Below are positions 36,298-46,608 of a stretch of DNA of 64,000 bases, one piece after another. The notes below the pieces were generated by a model. That model was given only the letters and a program-made list of their open reading frames with translations, searched no databases and was not told the DNA's origin. The translations under genes were made by a program, and so were the position numbers. The DNA is from Umezawaea tangerina (GTDB taxonomy: Bacteria; Actinomycetota; Actinomycetes; Mycobacteriales; Pseudonocardiaceae), in the NCBI RefSeq assembly GCF_003002815.1, contig NZ_PVTF01000001.1:558001-622000 (forward strand), written 5' to 3'. How positions within the stretch are numbered: the first letter of the stretch is position 1; each line of letters begins with the position of its first letter.

Positions 36298-37068
36298 GTG
36301 GGTCGCGCAGAGCAGAAGTCCCGCCTCGCCGTCGTGGTCGCGCTCGCTACGGGCCTCGGGCTCGCCGCGGCCGGGTGCAGCGCCGGGCAGATCACGCAGA
36401 CCGACACCCAGGTCGCCGCGGTCAACGGCTCCTCGGGCCAGGTCGGCTCCATCGCGGTGCGCGACGCGCAGTTCGCCTTCCCGACCTCCGGCAAGTGGTA
36501 CGAGTCGGGCGACGACGCCGGGATCGTGGTGGTGGTCGTGAACAACGGCACCACCGCCGACAAGCTCCTCTCGGTCACCAGCGAGATCGCCTCCGCGCCC
36601 GCAGAGGTGACCGGCGACGTGGACCTGGAGCCGCAGACGTCGATCGCCTCGCTGTTCGCCGACCTCGACCGGTCGAGCACGCGCGCCAACCCGTCGGTCA
36701 CGACGACCTCGACGCCGTCCGGCTCCTCGTCGTCGTCGCCGACCGGCTCCTCGTCGGCCTCGTCCTCGTCGTCGGCCGCCTCGTCGTCCACGGCGGAGTC
36801 GTCGTCGAGCAGCACCTCGGTCACCGGCACCAGCACGCCGGGCGCGTCCTCGTCGGCCGCCAGCGCGTCGTCTGCGGCCCCGTCGTCCTCGAAGGCGCCC
36901 TCCGAGCCCGGCAAGGTGACGATCACCCTGAAGAAGCTCTCCAAGGAGCTCCGCCCCGGCCACACCACCAAGGTGACCTTCCTCTTCGAGAAGGCGGGCC
37001 CGCTCACGTTGGAGCTGCCCATCGGCGCCGACCCCGAGCCGCGCGCCGAAGGCAAGTCCGAGCACTGA
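36298..37068 (+). CDS. LpqE-like lipoprotein with Ser-rich insert
   Basis: Exported lipoprotein of 256 residues in the position of M. tuberculosis lpqE (between carD and radA). Signal peptide 1-27 ends in the lipobox AAAGCSAG. The folded part is split: an Ig-like stretch (about 28-125, with SIAVRDAQFAFP and KLLSVTSEIASAP) and a C-terminal KVTITLKKLSKELRPGHTTK segment, separated by about 75 residues almost entirely Ser/Thr/Ala/Pro, which is unusual for the family. GTG 36298 has AGGAAGG upstream. Role unknown. Confidence 0.8.
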   Translation: MGRAEQKSRLAVVVALATGLGLAAAGCSAGQITQTDTQVAAVNGSSGQVGSIAVRDAQFAFPTSGKWYESGDDAGIVVVVVNNGTTADKLLSVTSEIASAPAEVTGDVDLEPQTSIASLFADLDRSSTRANPSVTTTSTPSGSSSSSPTGSSSASSSSSAASSSTAESSSSSTSVTGTSTPGASSSAASASSAAPSSSKAPSEPGKVTITLKKLSKELRPGHTTKVTFLFEKAGPLTLELPIGADPEPRAEGKSEH

Positions 37069-37155
37069 CAAGTTCTCCAGGAGGGGCCTCGCCGACCACC
37101 GGCGGGGCCCCTTCTGCTTTCCGGACTGTCGGTGGGGTCCTCTACGGTCTGCGGC

Positions 37156-38529
37156 GTGCCAAACAAGGTTCGTGCGCCGCGTCCCCAGTACCGCTGCGCG
37201 GAGTGCGGGTTCGAGTTCGCGAAGTGGGTCGGCCGGTGCTCGGAGTGCCAGGCCTGGGGCAGCGTGGAGGAGCGCGGCGCGTCGACCCCGCTGGCCCGGA
37301 TCGTGGCGGGTGCGCCGACGTCGCGGGCGCGGCCGATCGGCGAGGTCGACATCGAGTCGGCGCGGGCGACGAAGACCGGTGTGGACGAGCTGGACCGGGT
37401 GCTCGGCGGTGGGCTGGTGCCGGGCGCGGTGGTGCTGATGGCGGGCGAGCCGGGTGTCGGCAAGTCGACGCTGCTGCTGGAGGTGGCCTACCAGTGGTCG
37501 TCGAAGGTGGGCCGCAGCCTCTACCTGACCGGTGAGGAGTCGGCGGGCCAGGTGCGGCTGCGGGCCGAGCGCACGGGCAACCTGCACGGCGAGATGTACC
37601 TGGCGGCCGAGAGCGACCTGTCGGCCGTGCTCGGGCAGGTCGACGAGGTCAAGCCCAGCCTGCTGATCATCGACTCGGTGCAGACCATGTCGTCGATGAA
37701 CGTCGACGGCGTCTCCGGCGGCGTGAGCCAGGTGCGCGCGGTCGCGGCGGGCCTGATCGCGCTGGCCAAGGAGCGCAACCTGCCGGTCGTGCTGGTCGGC
37801 CACGTGACCAAGGACGGCTCCGTGGCCGGTCCGCGGGTGCTGGAGCACCTGGTGGACGTGGTGCTGCAGTTCGAGGGCGACCGGCACTCCACGCTGCGGC
37901 TGCTGCGCGGCATCAAGAACCGCTACGGCGCCGCGGACGAGGTGGGCTGCTTCGAGCTGCGCGACGACGGCATCGTCGGCGTCCCCGACCCGTCGGGCCT
38001 GTTCCTGAGCAGGCGCGACCAGGCCGTCGAGGGCACGGCCGTCACGGTCATCGTCGAGGGCAAGCGCCCCATGCTCGGCGAGGTCCAGGCGCTCGTCACC
38101 AAGACCAACCTGCCCGCGCCGCGCCGTGCGGTGAGCGGCCTGGACTCCGCGCGGATCGCCATGGCGCTGGCCGTGCTGGAGAAGCGCGGCAAGGTCAACC
38201 TGTTCCAGAAGGACGTGTTCACCGCCACCGTCGGCGGCATGAAGCTCACCGAGCCCGCCGCCGACCTCGCCGTCGTCCTCGCCGTGGCCTCCGCCGAACG
38301 CGAGATCGCCCTGCCCGCCGACCTGGTCGTGCTCGGCGAGGTCGGTCTGGCGGGTGAGATCCGCCGCGTCAACGGCGTCGGCAAACGCCTCGCCGAAGCC
38401 CTCCGCCTCGGCTTCACCAAGGCACTCGTGCCCCCGGACGCGGGCCCGCTGCCCGACGGCGTGCGGGCTCTCGTGGCACCGGACCTGTTCACGGCGCTGG
38501 ACGTGCTGGGGCTCAACAAGGGCAGGTGA
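37156..38529 (+). CDS. radA: DNA repair protein RadA
   Basis: Recombination helicase that extends strand exchange (branch migration). 457 residues: C4 zinc finger Cys14, Cys17, Cys28, Cys31 (YRCAECGFEFAKWVGRCSEC), Walker A GEPGVGKST near 97, KNRYG motif near 254 (usual KNRFG), and a Lon-like C-terminal domain with EVGLAGEIRRVNGVGKRL. GTG 37156 restores the conserved start. In most actinobacteria disA follows radA; here a small basic frame and then the OtsB-GH15 gene on the other strand follow instead. Confidence 0.97.
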   Translation: MPNKVRAPRPQYRCAECGFEFAKWVGRCSECQAWGSVEERGASTPLARIVAGAPTSRARPIGEVDIESARATKTGVDELDRVLGGGLVPGAVVLMAGEPGVGKSTLLLEVAYQWSSKVGRSLYLTGEESAGQVRLRAERTGNLHGEMYLAAESDLSAVLGQVDEVKPSLLIIDSVQTMSSMNVDGVSGGVSQVRAVAAGLIALAKERNLPVVLVGHVTKDGSVAGPRVLEHLVDVVLQFEGDRHSTLRLLRGIKNRYGAADEVGCFELRDDGIVGVPDPSGLFLSRRDQAVEGTAVTVIVEGKRPMLGEVQALVTKTNLPAPRRAVSGLDSARIAMALAVLEKRGKVNLFQKDVFTATVGGMKLTEPAADLAVVLAVASAEREIALPADLVVLGEVGLAGEIRRVNGVGKRLAEALRLGFTKALVPPDAGPLPDGVRALVAPDLFTALDVLGLNKGR

Positions 38530-38533
38530 CCGT

Positions 38534-38662
38534 TCAGCGGCTCCGCGTGGCGTCCGCCCGTCCCTTGGGCGAGGTCCCCCGACCCGTCGACCGGCCGGTG
38601 GCCGACCGCGACGCCCGTGCGACCCGGAGCACGCGGACCTGGTGGCGGTTGTCGTCGTTCAT
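38534..38662 (-). CDS. Small basic 42-residue protein (hypothetical)
   Basis: Possible small gene between radA and the OtsB-GH15 gene. ATG 38662 has a good ribosome site (GGAGG, seven bases upstream). The product begins MNDDNRHQVRVLRVARASRS and contains 13 Arg among 42 residues, with no Cys. No family recognised. Its stop is five bases beyond the radA stop on the other strand. The strong ribosome site is the only support; Arg-rich frames arise by chance in GC-rich DNA. Confidence 0.35.
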   Translation of the reverse strand: MNDDNRHQVRVLRVARASRSATGRSTGRGTSPKGRADATRSR

Positions 38663-38755
38663 GGCGTGTCCTCCGCTGGCGTCCGGCACGGCTGGGCACC
38701 CCCAACACGGCGCTGGGCGCGGAACGGTTCACCGGAGGTGCCCGGACATGCCCAA

Positions 38756-38782
38756 GGCCCCCTCAGCGGCGCTGAGAGGGCC
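38756..38782 (-). terminator. Hairpin after the OtsB-GH15 gene
   Basis: A 12-bp stem with one mismatch (GGCCCCCTCAGC / GCTGAGAGGGCC) and a 3-base loop, 28 bases past the stop on the minus strand. Could work for both strands. Confidence 0.65.
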
Positions 38783-38809
38783 TCAGGTGCAAGCGTTTGC
38801 CGTTCGGGA

Positions 38810-41344
38810 CTACTCGGCCGCGGACAGCAGCTGGGCGCAGCGGATCAGGCCCAGGTGGCTGTAGGCCTGCGGGTGGTTGCCCAGCGAGCGCTCCGCGATC
38901 GGGTCGTACTCCTCGGGCAGCAGGCCGGTGGGGCCCGCCGCGTCGACCATCTGCGCGAACAGCTCCTCGGCCTCGGTGCGCCTGCCGGTGAGCAGGTAGG
39001 ACTCGATCATCCACGCCGCGCACAGGTGGAAGCCGCCCTCGTCGCCGGGCAGGCCGTCGTCGCGGCGGTAGCGGTACACGGTCGAGCCGCTGCGCAGCTC
39101 GGCCTCGATCGCCGTCACCGTGGACTGGAACCGCTCGTCGGCCGGGTCGATCAGCCCGGACAGGCCCACGTGCAGCGAGGCCGCGTCGAGGTCGTAGTCG
39201 TCGTAGGCGGTGGTGAAGGACTGGGCCTCGTCCTTCCACCCGTTCTTCAGCACGTCGGTGGAGATCGTGTCGCGCAGCACCGGCCACGACGGGTCGACGG
39301 GGCGGCCGTACATCTCGCCCAGCCGGACCGCGCGGTCGATGGTGACCCAGCACATGACCTTCGAGTACACGTGGTGGCGCGGCGCGTGCCGCTCCTCCCA
39401 GATGCCGTGGTCGGGCTCGTGCCAGCGGCGGGCGACGGCCTCGGCCATGGCCTGCACCATCAGCCAGTCCTGGTCGGTCACCTCGCCGCGGGCCTCGGCC
39501 AGCTTCACGACGAGGTCGACCACGGGGCCGAAGACGTCGAGCTGGACCTGCTGGTTCGCGAGGTTGCCCACGCGGACCGGGCGGGAACCGGCGTAGCCGG
39601 GCAGCGTGTCGATCACGGCTTCCGCGCCGAGCATGGTGCCCTGCAACGTGTACAGCGGGTGCAGCCGCTCCGGGCCGGGCAGCGTGGCCAGGACGCCGTG
39701 CACCCAGCCCAGGAACGCCTCGGCCTCGGTGGTCGAGCCCACCGACACCAGCGCCTGCGCGGTCAGCGCCGCGTCGCGCAGCCAGCAGTAGCGGTAGTCC
39801 CAGTTGCGGATGCCGCCGAGCTCCTCGGGCAGCGACGTGGTCGCCGCGGCCATGATCGCGCCGGAGTCGGCGTGCACCAGGCCCTTGAGCGTCAACGCCG
39901 ACCGCATGACCAGGTCGGTCTCCAGCGGCGGCAGCTTCAGCGTCTTGGCCCAGTCCGACCAGTACGCGCCCGCCCGCTCACGGCGGTCGGACTCGCTGAT
40001 CGTGGCGTCCGACAGGTCGTCGGTGCCGCAGCGCAGCTCAAGCAGGATCGGGGCGCCCTCGCGCGGCCGGACGACCGCGCGCGCGGTCTCCTGGAGGCCG
40101 TCGGAGGTGATCTCCCAGTCCACGCCGGGGGAGCGCAGCACCATCGGGTCGGACGTGCCGACCACGCGCAGGCCCTCGCGCTCGCGCAGCAGCCGCACGG
40201 GCACCTGGCCGAACTCCGGCCGCGGCGCGAACGTGATCACGGCGTTGGTGGAGCCGCTGATCCGCCGGATCACGTCGGTGCGGTGCGAGGCGCTGAAGTG
40301 GTCCAGGTAGTCCGACACGAGCAGTCGGGACCACCGGGTCTCCACGATCATGGTGCCGGGCACGTAGCGCTGGCCCAGCGGCAGCGAGCCGTGCTCGGGC
40401 TTGATCGAGAAGTGGCCCGCCTCCGGGCCGCCGAGCAGGTCCGCGAACACCGCGGCCGAGTCGGGCTCCGGGTGGCACAGCCAGTTGATCCTGGCGTCCG
40501 GGGTGACCAGCGCGACGGACCGCTCGTTGGCGAGCATGGTCAGCCGCTCGATCGGCACCGCCTGGTCGCCGTGCAGCCAGTTGCGGCGCTCCTCCAGGAG
40601 GAACGCGAGCACCGTCGCGACGTCGGTGGTGTCCTGGATCGTGTACTCGGCCAGGGACTCGCCCTCGCCGACCTTGATGCCGACGTCCGGCCCGGACAGC
40701 CGGGCGAACGCCTTCTCGTCGGTCACGTCGTCGCCGACGAACACCGCGGCGGTCGCGCTGACCCGGTGCCGCAGCACGTCGAGCGCGTGGCCCTTGTCGG
40801 TCTGCACGACGGCGAGCTCGACGACGGCCTTGCCCTCGGTGACGTGGACGCCGTCCCAGGTGCACGGGCCGGAGCGGACCGCTTCGAGCACGGCCTCCCC
40901 GACCGCGGCGTCGGCGCGGCGGACGTGCACCGCGATGCTGGCGGGCTTCACCTCGAGCCCGACGCCCTCGTTGCCGTCGACCAGCTGCTCCAGCTCGGCC
41001 TCGAGCCTGCGGTGCAGGGCCTTGGCGTCGGCGTCGAGCGCGTGCACGAAGCCGACGTCGAACTCGGAGCCGTGGGATCCGACCAGGTGCACCTCGGACG
41101 GGAGTCGCGAGAGCGTCGCGAGGTCCCGCAGGGCGCGGCCGGAGATGACGGTTGTGGTGGTCTCGTGGAGTCCGGCCAGCGAGCGCAGCGCGCCCACCGA
41201 CTCGGTCAGCGGGCGGGCCTGTTCGGGGTCGGCGACGATCGGTGCAAGTGTCCCGTCGTAGTCGCACGCCACCAGCAGTCGTGGGGTGCGAGCCAGCTGC
41301 ACGATCGCTCGGCGCAGGTCCGCGGGGAGGGCCTCGGCGGTCAA
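38810..41344 (-). CDS. Fusion of trehalose-6-phosphate phosphatase (OtsB) and GH15 trehalase-like hydrolase
   Basis: 844 residues, two enzymes in one chain. Residues 1-255 are an OtsB-type HAD phosphatase: CDYDGTLAPI (nucleophile Asp28, Asp30), SGR, and GDDVTDEKAF near 203. Residues about 265-840 are glycoside hydrolase family 15: RINWLCHPEPDS, GGIRNWDYRYCWLRDA near 509, and GGFHLCAAWMIESY near the C terminus, close to mycobacterial GH15 trehalase. One product could therefore both complete trehalose synthesis and hydrolyse it. TTG 41344 has GAGGAGGGG upstream. Downstream of otsA by 48 bases, same strand. Confidence 0.93.
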   Translation of the reverse strand: MTAEALPADLRRAIVQLARTPRLLVACDYDGTLAPIVADPEQARPLTESVGALRSLAGLHETTTTVISGRALRDLATLSRLPSEVHLVGSHGSEFDVGFVHALDADAKALHRRLEAELEQLVDGNEGVGLEVKPASIAVHVRRADAAVGEAVLEAVRSGPCTWDGVHVTEGKAVVELAVVQTDKGHALDVLRHRVSATAAVFVGDDVTDEKAFARLSGPDVGIKVGEGESLAEYTIQDTTDVATVLAFLLEERRNWLHGDQAVPIERLTMLANERSVALVTPDARINWLCHPEPDSAAVFADLLGGPEAGHFSIKPEHGSLPLGQRYVPGTMIVETRWSRLLVSDYLDHFSASHRTDVIRRISGSTNAVITFAPRPEFGQVPVRLLREREGLRVVGTSDPMVLRSPGVDWEITSDGLQETARAVVRPREGAPILLELRCGTDDLSDATISESDRRERAGAYWSDWAKTLKLPPLETDLVMRSALTLKGLVHADSGAIMAAATTSLPEELGGIRNWDYRYCWLRDAALTAQALVSVGSTTEAEAFLGWVHGVLATLPGPERLHPLYTLQGTMLGAEAVIDTLPGYAGSRPVRVGNLANQQVQLDVFGPVVDLVVKLAEARGEVTDQDWLMVQAMAEAVARRWHEPDHGIWEERHAPRHHVYSKVMCWVTIDRAVRLGEMYGRPVDPSWPVLRDTISTDVLKNGWKDEAQSFTTAYDDYDLDAASLHVGLSGLIDPADERFQSTVTAIEAELRSGSTVYRYRRDDGLPGDEGGFHLCAAWMIESYLLTGRRTEAEELFAQMVDAAGPTGLLPEEYDPIAERSLGNHPQAYSHLGLIRCAQLLSAAE

Positions 41345-41392
41345 CGCCCCTCCTCTTTTTTAGATGGGACAGGTCAGGGGGTCTGAAATGAT

Positions 41393-42829
<1,437 letters not shown>

Positions 42830-42912
42830 CGGAAAAGCGCCTCCTGTATTCGGTTCGCCCAGCTTGAGGGTAGAGGGCTGGTACCTCGGGGAATGCCCCC
42901 GCGTAGCACCTG

Positions 42913-44316
42913 TCACACCGAGTTCACCCGAGTCGACGAAGTGCGGGTCGTCACGAACCGGCGTTCGAGGCGGCTCAGCCCGCTGCGGACCGGACGGGCG
43001 AGGTGCTCGCCGAGGACCACGCCGCCCGCCAGCGCGAGCGCGATGCCGGTCGCCAGCACGAGCGTGGACAGACCGGCGGAGTCGCCGTCGGCGGTGAGCT
43101 GGTAGAGGCCGCGGTAGATCGTCCAGCCGGGCAGCAGCGGCCCTATCCCCGCGACGGACACGACCAGCGTCGGGATCCGCAGCCGCCGGGACAGGACCGC
43201 GCCGCCGAAGCCGACCAGCGCGGCCGCGACCGCGGAGCTGGTGATCGCGTTCGTCCCGGTGACCGCCAGCAGCCCGTACGACGTCGTGCCGACCGCGCCC
43301 GCGACGGCCGCGACCAGCAGCGCCCTGGGCTGCGCGTAGCTCGCCATCGCGAAGCAGAACGAGGTCGCGGCGCCCGCGGCGAACTGCACCGGCACGTCGG
43401 TGATCAGCGCGGGCAGCGGCTCCGCGATCGACGTCTGGATCCCGAACTGCACACCGGCCCGCAGCGCCAGCGCGATGCCGGAGATCAGGCCCGCCGTGAG
43501 CAGCCCGATCTCCACCGTCCGGCCCGCCGCGGTCACGTTGTAGCCGCTGATCGCGTCCTGCACCGTGCTCACCAGCGACAGCCCGGACAGCAGCACCACG
43601 ATCCCGACCGCGACCAGCATCGACGGCCGCACGCTCGGCAGCAGGTCCGTGGCGTACATGACCAGCGCGGCACCGGTGGCCAGCCCGCCGCCGACCACCT
43701 GCTGGAAGAAGAACGGCAGGTTCCGCCGGTTCAGCACCCGGCCGACCCGGTCCAGCACGGCCGTCACGAACGCCGCCGTCAACGCCAGCAGCAGCCCGCC
43801 GCCGACCAGCACAGCGACCCCCGCCGCCATCCCCGCCCACGCCGCCGTGGCGACCCAGCGCGGGTACGGGTGCGGCGCTGTGGTGATCCGGTCCAGCTCC
43901 CCGTAGGCGTCGCGCGGCGTGATCGTGCCGCCCTTCATCCGGCCGATCAGCAGCTCCAGCTCGGCCAGTCGCGTGAAGTCCAGGCTGCGCGACCGCACCA
44001 CCCGCAACGTGGTGATCGGCGCCGCCTCGGTACCCCGGTGGCAGCAGACCGTGATCGCGGTGAACGTCACGTCCACCTCGGTGTGGGGAAGGCCATACGC
44101 GGCCGTCACGTCGATGATCGTGGCCGTCACGTCGGCCGCCCCCACCCCGCTCGCCAGCTGCGCCTCGCCCACCCGCAGCGCCAGGTCGAGCACCAGGTGC
44201 ACGGTCGGCTCGTCCAACGGCGCGGGACCGAACACCGCCGCCGGTGGTTTCCGCTGGTCGATGCCGGTCTTCGGACTGCGGCGCAGCCAAGACGGCCGTG
44301 CGCGACCCAGGCTCAC
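42913..44316 (-). CDS. Threonine/serine exporter family protein (ThrE-type)
   Basis: Integral membrane exporter of 467 residues that fuses the two ThrE halves: an N-terminal soluble segment to about 130 ([20 protein letters not shown], a DUF1212 block), then about ten helices with [20 protein letters not shown] and [17 protein letters not shown] in the C-terminal DUF3815-type part. GTG 44316 has GAGGAGG upstream at a longer spacing of about 10. Family known from Corynebacterium ThrE; substrate here inferred. Upstream of otsA on the same strand, 83 bases apart. Confidence 0.9.
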   Translation of the reverse strand: MSLGRARPSWLRRSPKTGIDQRKPPAAVFGPAPLDEPTVHLVLDLALRVGEAQLASGVGAADVTATIIDVTAAYGLPHTEVDVTFTAITVCCHRGTEAAPITTLRVVRSRSLDFTRLAELELLIGRMKGGTITPRDAYGELDRITTAPHPYPRWVATAAWAGMAAGVAVLVGGGLLLALTAAFVTAVLDRVGRVLNRRNLPFFFQQVVGGGLATGAALVMYATDLLPSVRPSMLVAVGIVVLLSGLSLVSTVQDAISGYNVTAAGRTVEIGLLTAGLISGIALALRAGVQFGIQTSIAEPLPALITDVPVQFAAGAATSFCFAMASYAQPRALLVAAVAGAVGTTSYGLLAVTGTNAITSSAVAAALVGFGGAVLSRRLRIPTLVVSVAGIGPLLPGWTIYRGLYQLTADGDSAGLSTLVLATGIALALAGGVVLGEHLARPVRSGLSRLERRFVTTRTSSTRVNSV

Positions 44317-44620
44317 CCGGAGCCACCTCCTCTGGTTGTCATCCCGACCCAACAGGCCGCCACGCCGACCGGCGCACACTTCCGCTTGTGTTGTCCGCCA
44401 CCCCTGAACGGGTTACCCAGGCAGGGGGAACCGGTCACGCAGAGTTGATCATGTAGTGGTCTTGGTCAGGTGCTCTGTGCAGCGGTTTCACGTTTGCCGC
44501 CCACTGCTCCGGACGGGACGAAGGCTCCATTCGGACCAGTCGACACGCACTTGGACCACACCGTTCGCCGCAGGTGGCACCCACTGCGGGCGCTTAGGAT
44601 GTCCCAGGTCTCCAGGCCAA
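44317..44620. other. Gap between exporter gene and tRNA-Thr
   Basis: 304 bases without a supported gene. TAGGAT at 44595-44600 is a fair -10 hexamer placed correctly for transcription of the tRNA; a matching -35 is not convincing. Nothing else recognised. Confidence 0.55.
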
Positions 44621-44696
44621 GCCGGTGTAGCTCAATTGGCAGAGCACTCGCCTTGTAAGCGAAAGGTTAGGGGTTCAAGTCCCCTCACCGGCTCCA
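44621..44696 (+). tRNA. tRNA-Thr (anticodon TGT)
   Basis: The cloverleaf closes: acceptor GCCGGTG/CACCGGC, D arm GCTC/GAGC, anticodon loop CTTGTAA with TGT at positions 34-36 (reads ACA), T arm AGGGG/CCCCT around TTCAAGT, and CCA encoded. The outermost anticodon-stem pair is a C-A mismatch; the other four pairs are normal. Confidence 0.96.
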
Positions 44697-44697
44697 C

Positions 44698-44725
44698 CCC
44701 TGACCAGCGGGTTCGCTGGCCAGGG
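44698..44725 (+). terminator. Hairpin terminator after tRNA-Thr
   Basis: An 11-bp stem with one mismatch (CCCTGACCAGC / GCTGGCCAGGG) and a 6-base loop, starting two bases after the tRNA. Confidence 0.7.
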
Positions 44726-44805
44726 ACGGATCGGTGATCCGGACGGGTCTCAGTCCGGGTCTCATGCGTCCTGGTGGCACCGCGTGCGGGCCACCGCGGA
44801 CCTCG

Positions 44806-45603
44806 TCACCACTTGTCGGAAGTGACGATCGCCTTCAGCTGGTCGAGGGTCAGCGGCGGCCGCGGCGCGTAGACCTCACCGCCCGGCGAGTTGATCTCAG
44901 CACCCGAGGGGTCCCCCTGGTTGCTGATCTGGATGACGACCACCGTCCCGTCGGTCCGCTGGAGGGACGCCAGGTACGACGCCGCGCCGGGAGCCCGCTG
45001 CGCGGTCCCGGTCGCCAGCCGGGAGCCGTCGGGCAGCGTGCTGACGTCGCAGTCGATGCGGGGAAAGCCGCACCACATGCCGGACGCGGAATCGCCGGGG
45101 CGGATCATCAGGACGAAGCTCCCGGTGACGCCCGCGGAGGTCAGGGTCCCGCTGACCGCCGCGTGGGTGGTGTCGTCCGCGACCTCCGGCGACAGCGGCG
45201 AGAGCGACACGACCGATCCTGGCTCCGGCGGCGGTTCCGGGCGGTTGTCCGAGGGCGCGGGAGTGTTCGCCAAGATGTCCTTCCGGGTCACCTCGAACGT
45301 CGCGGTGTCGCCGAGCACCACCCTGAACCGGGCGATCAGGTCATCCGGCGAGTGGGGGACCGGACTGCGCGTCGTGGTCGTCGACGAGGCGCTCGGCGGG
45401 CCGGCGACGTGCGTGCCGGAGTCGCCCGGCGCCAGCCACACCGCACCCGCGACCAGGCCCGCCACCGCGACGACGGAGGCCGCGACGGGGACCAGCCGCA
45501 TGGCCCGCCACGGCCGCACGACCGGAGCCGTGCCCCTGGCCGCGGCGTCGGCGCGCCGCTCCAGCTCGGCGAAGGCGTCGTGGAGGGTGCGCAGGTCGTT
45601 CAT
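44806..45603 (-). CDS. Membrane-anchored partner of the SigE-family sigma factor (hypothetical)
   Basis: 265 residues; not assigned to a named family. A cytoplasmic N-terminal segment of about 38 residues (LHDAFAELERRADAAARG) precedes one transmembrane helix (about 39-58), a Ser/Thr-rich spacer, and an extracellular domain with a cysteine pair (MWCGFPRIDCDV). The ATG overlaps the sigma-factor stop by four bases (ATGA). The layout is that of an anti-sigma or regulatory partner, but no zinc-binding anti-sigma motif is seen. Confidence 0.75.
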   Translation of the reverse strand: MNDLRTLHDAFAELERRADAAARGTAPVVRPWRAMRLVPVAASVVAVAGLVAGAVWLAPGDSGTHVAGPPSASSTTTTRSPVPHSPDDLIARFRVVLGDTATFEVTRKDILANTPAPSDNRPEPPPEPGSVVSLSPLSPEVADDTTHAAVSGTLTSAGVTGSFVLMIRPGDSASGMWCGFPRIDCDVSTLPDGSRLATGTAQRAPGAASYLASLQRTDGTVVVIQISNQGDPSGAEINSPGGEVYAPRPPLTLDQLKAIVTSDKW

Positions 45604-46091
45604 GAGGTCTCCTGGAAGTCGGGGGCGCTGGCGGTGAGGTCGACGCGCAGAACTTTGAGCGCGCGGTGGATCTGGCTGCGCACCGTCGGTTCCCGGCAGC
45701 CCAGCTGTGCGGCGATCTCCCTGTCGGACAGGCCCGCGTAGTAGCGCAGGACCACGGCCGCGCGCTGCTTCCTGGGCAGGCCTGCCAGGCGGCGGACCAT
45801 CGCGTCCCGCTCGGCCCGCTCGTCCGCGCCGTCGGAGACGACCACCGGCTCGATCGCGGCGCGCAGGGACGTGCGGCTCAGCCTTCTGCGCCACGACAGG
45901 TACTCGTTGACGACCATCCGCCGCACGTAGGCGTTCGGCTCGGCCATCCCCGAGATCCGTTCCCAGCGCTCGAACGCCCGGCCCAGCACGTCGCTCACCA
46001 GGTCCTCGGCCAGCCATGTCCGGCAGGTCAGGACCGTGGCGAACCGCATCAGCGCGGGACGCTGCCTTGCCACGTATTCAGCGAACTCCAT
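45600..46091 (-). CDS. SigE-family ECF RNA polymerase sigma factor
   Basis: Directs polymerase to alternative promoters; 163 residues, usual for the actinobacterial SigE subfamily. Region 2: FAEYVARQRPALMRFATVLT and AEDLVSDVLGRAFERWERI; region 4: LPRKQRAAVVLRYYAGLSDR followed by EIAAQLGCREPTVRSQIHRAL. ATG 46091 has GGAG eight bases upstream; a start 13 codons earlier is possible. Coupled to the following membrane protein. A possible ECF promoter lies at 46434 in the divergent region. Confidence 0.92.
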   Translation of the reverse strand: MEFAEYVARQRPALMRFATVLTCRTWLAEDLVSDVLGRAFERWERISGMAEPNAYVRRMVVNEYLSWRRRLSRTSLRAAIEPVVVSDGADERAERDAMVRRLAGLPRKQRAAVVLRYYAGLSDREIAAQLGCREPTVRSQIHRALKVLRVDLTASAPDFQETS

Positions 46092-46608
46092 CGGCCACTC
46101 CCGATCGTCGACCCGACCTCGATTGCGCACCCCTAATGCGGAAGTGACCCCGTTCGTTGCATCCAGCCTCCCAACGGCTGGGGACGGGGTTCGCGGAAGT
46201 CGGTCGCCCCGTGCCCCGCACTAGTGCCTCGGCGGTGCCGCGACAACCCGTTGGACGCCGTGGGATCGGCTCCGAGCTGGGAAGACGTTCCCTGTCCTGC
46301 TGTCCGAGGCGCCGGAGCGCCCGCCGCGGTCTTCGCGTGCGCGAGTGCACTGGGACGGTGTGGGACGGGGCCGTTGGACGGCCGTCCGAGCCGTGGGACG
46401 CCGCTCCGACCAGCGACGATCGCCGATCACCGTGGAACAGGTGGGAGAACGGTGGTATGGATGAGTCCCGCGTGAGCAGGGCCGACTGCGAGCGCACAGG
46501 CGCCGCTGGTCGGTGACTGGAACGCGGTGGCGCCCCCACCGGAGAGGTGCCGACGGGGGCTCGCCGCACGGGGGGTCCGACCCGAGCATTCAGGGGGGTG
46601 TGACGGCC
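46092..46608. other. Divergent promoter region between sigma factor and double-HTH gene
   Basis: 517 bases. It contains GC-rich degenerate repeats such as 'cgtgggacg' and 'ccgttgga'. GGAAC (46434-46438) followed after 16 bases by GTAT is an ECF-like promoter facing the double-HTH gene; a 19-codon frame at 46457 follows it but has no independent support. Confidence 0.55.

Noticed and set aside
38354-41386. 1010-residue plus-strand frame opposite the OtsB-GH15 gene
   Set aside because: Antisense of a clearly recognised enzyme, composition dominated by Gly/Arg/Val/His/Gln, no ribosome site and no known domain.
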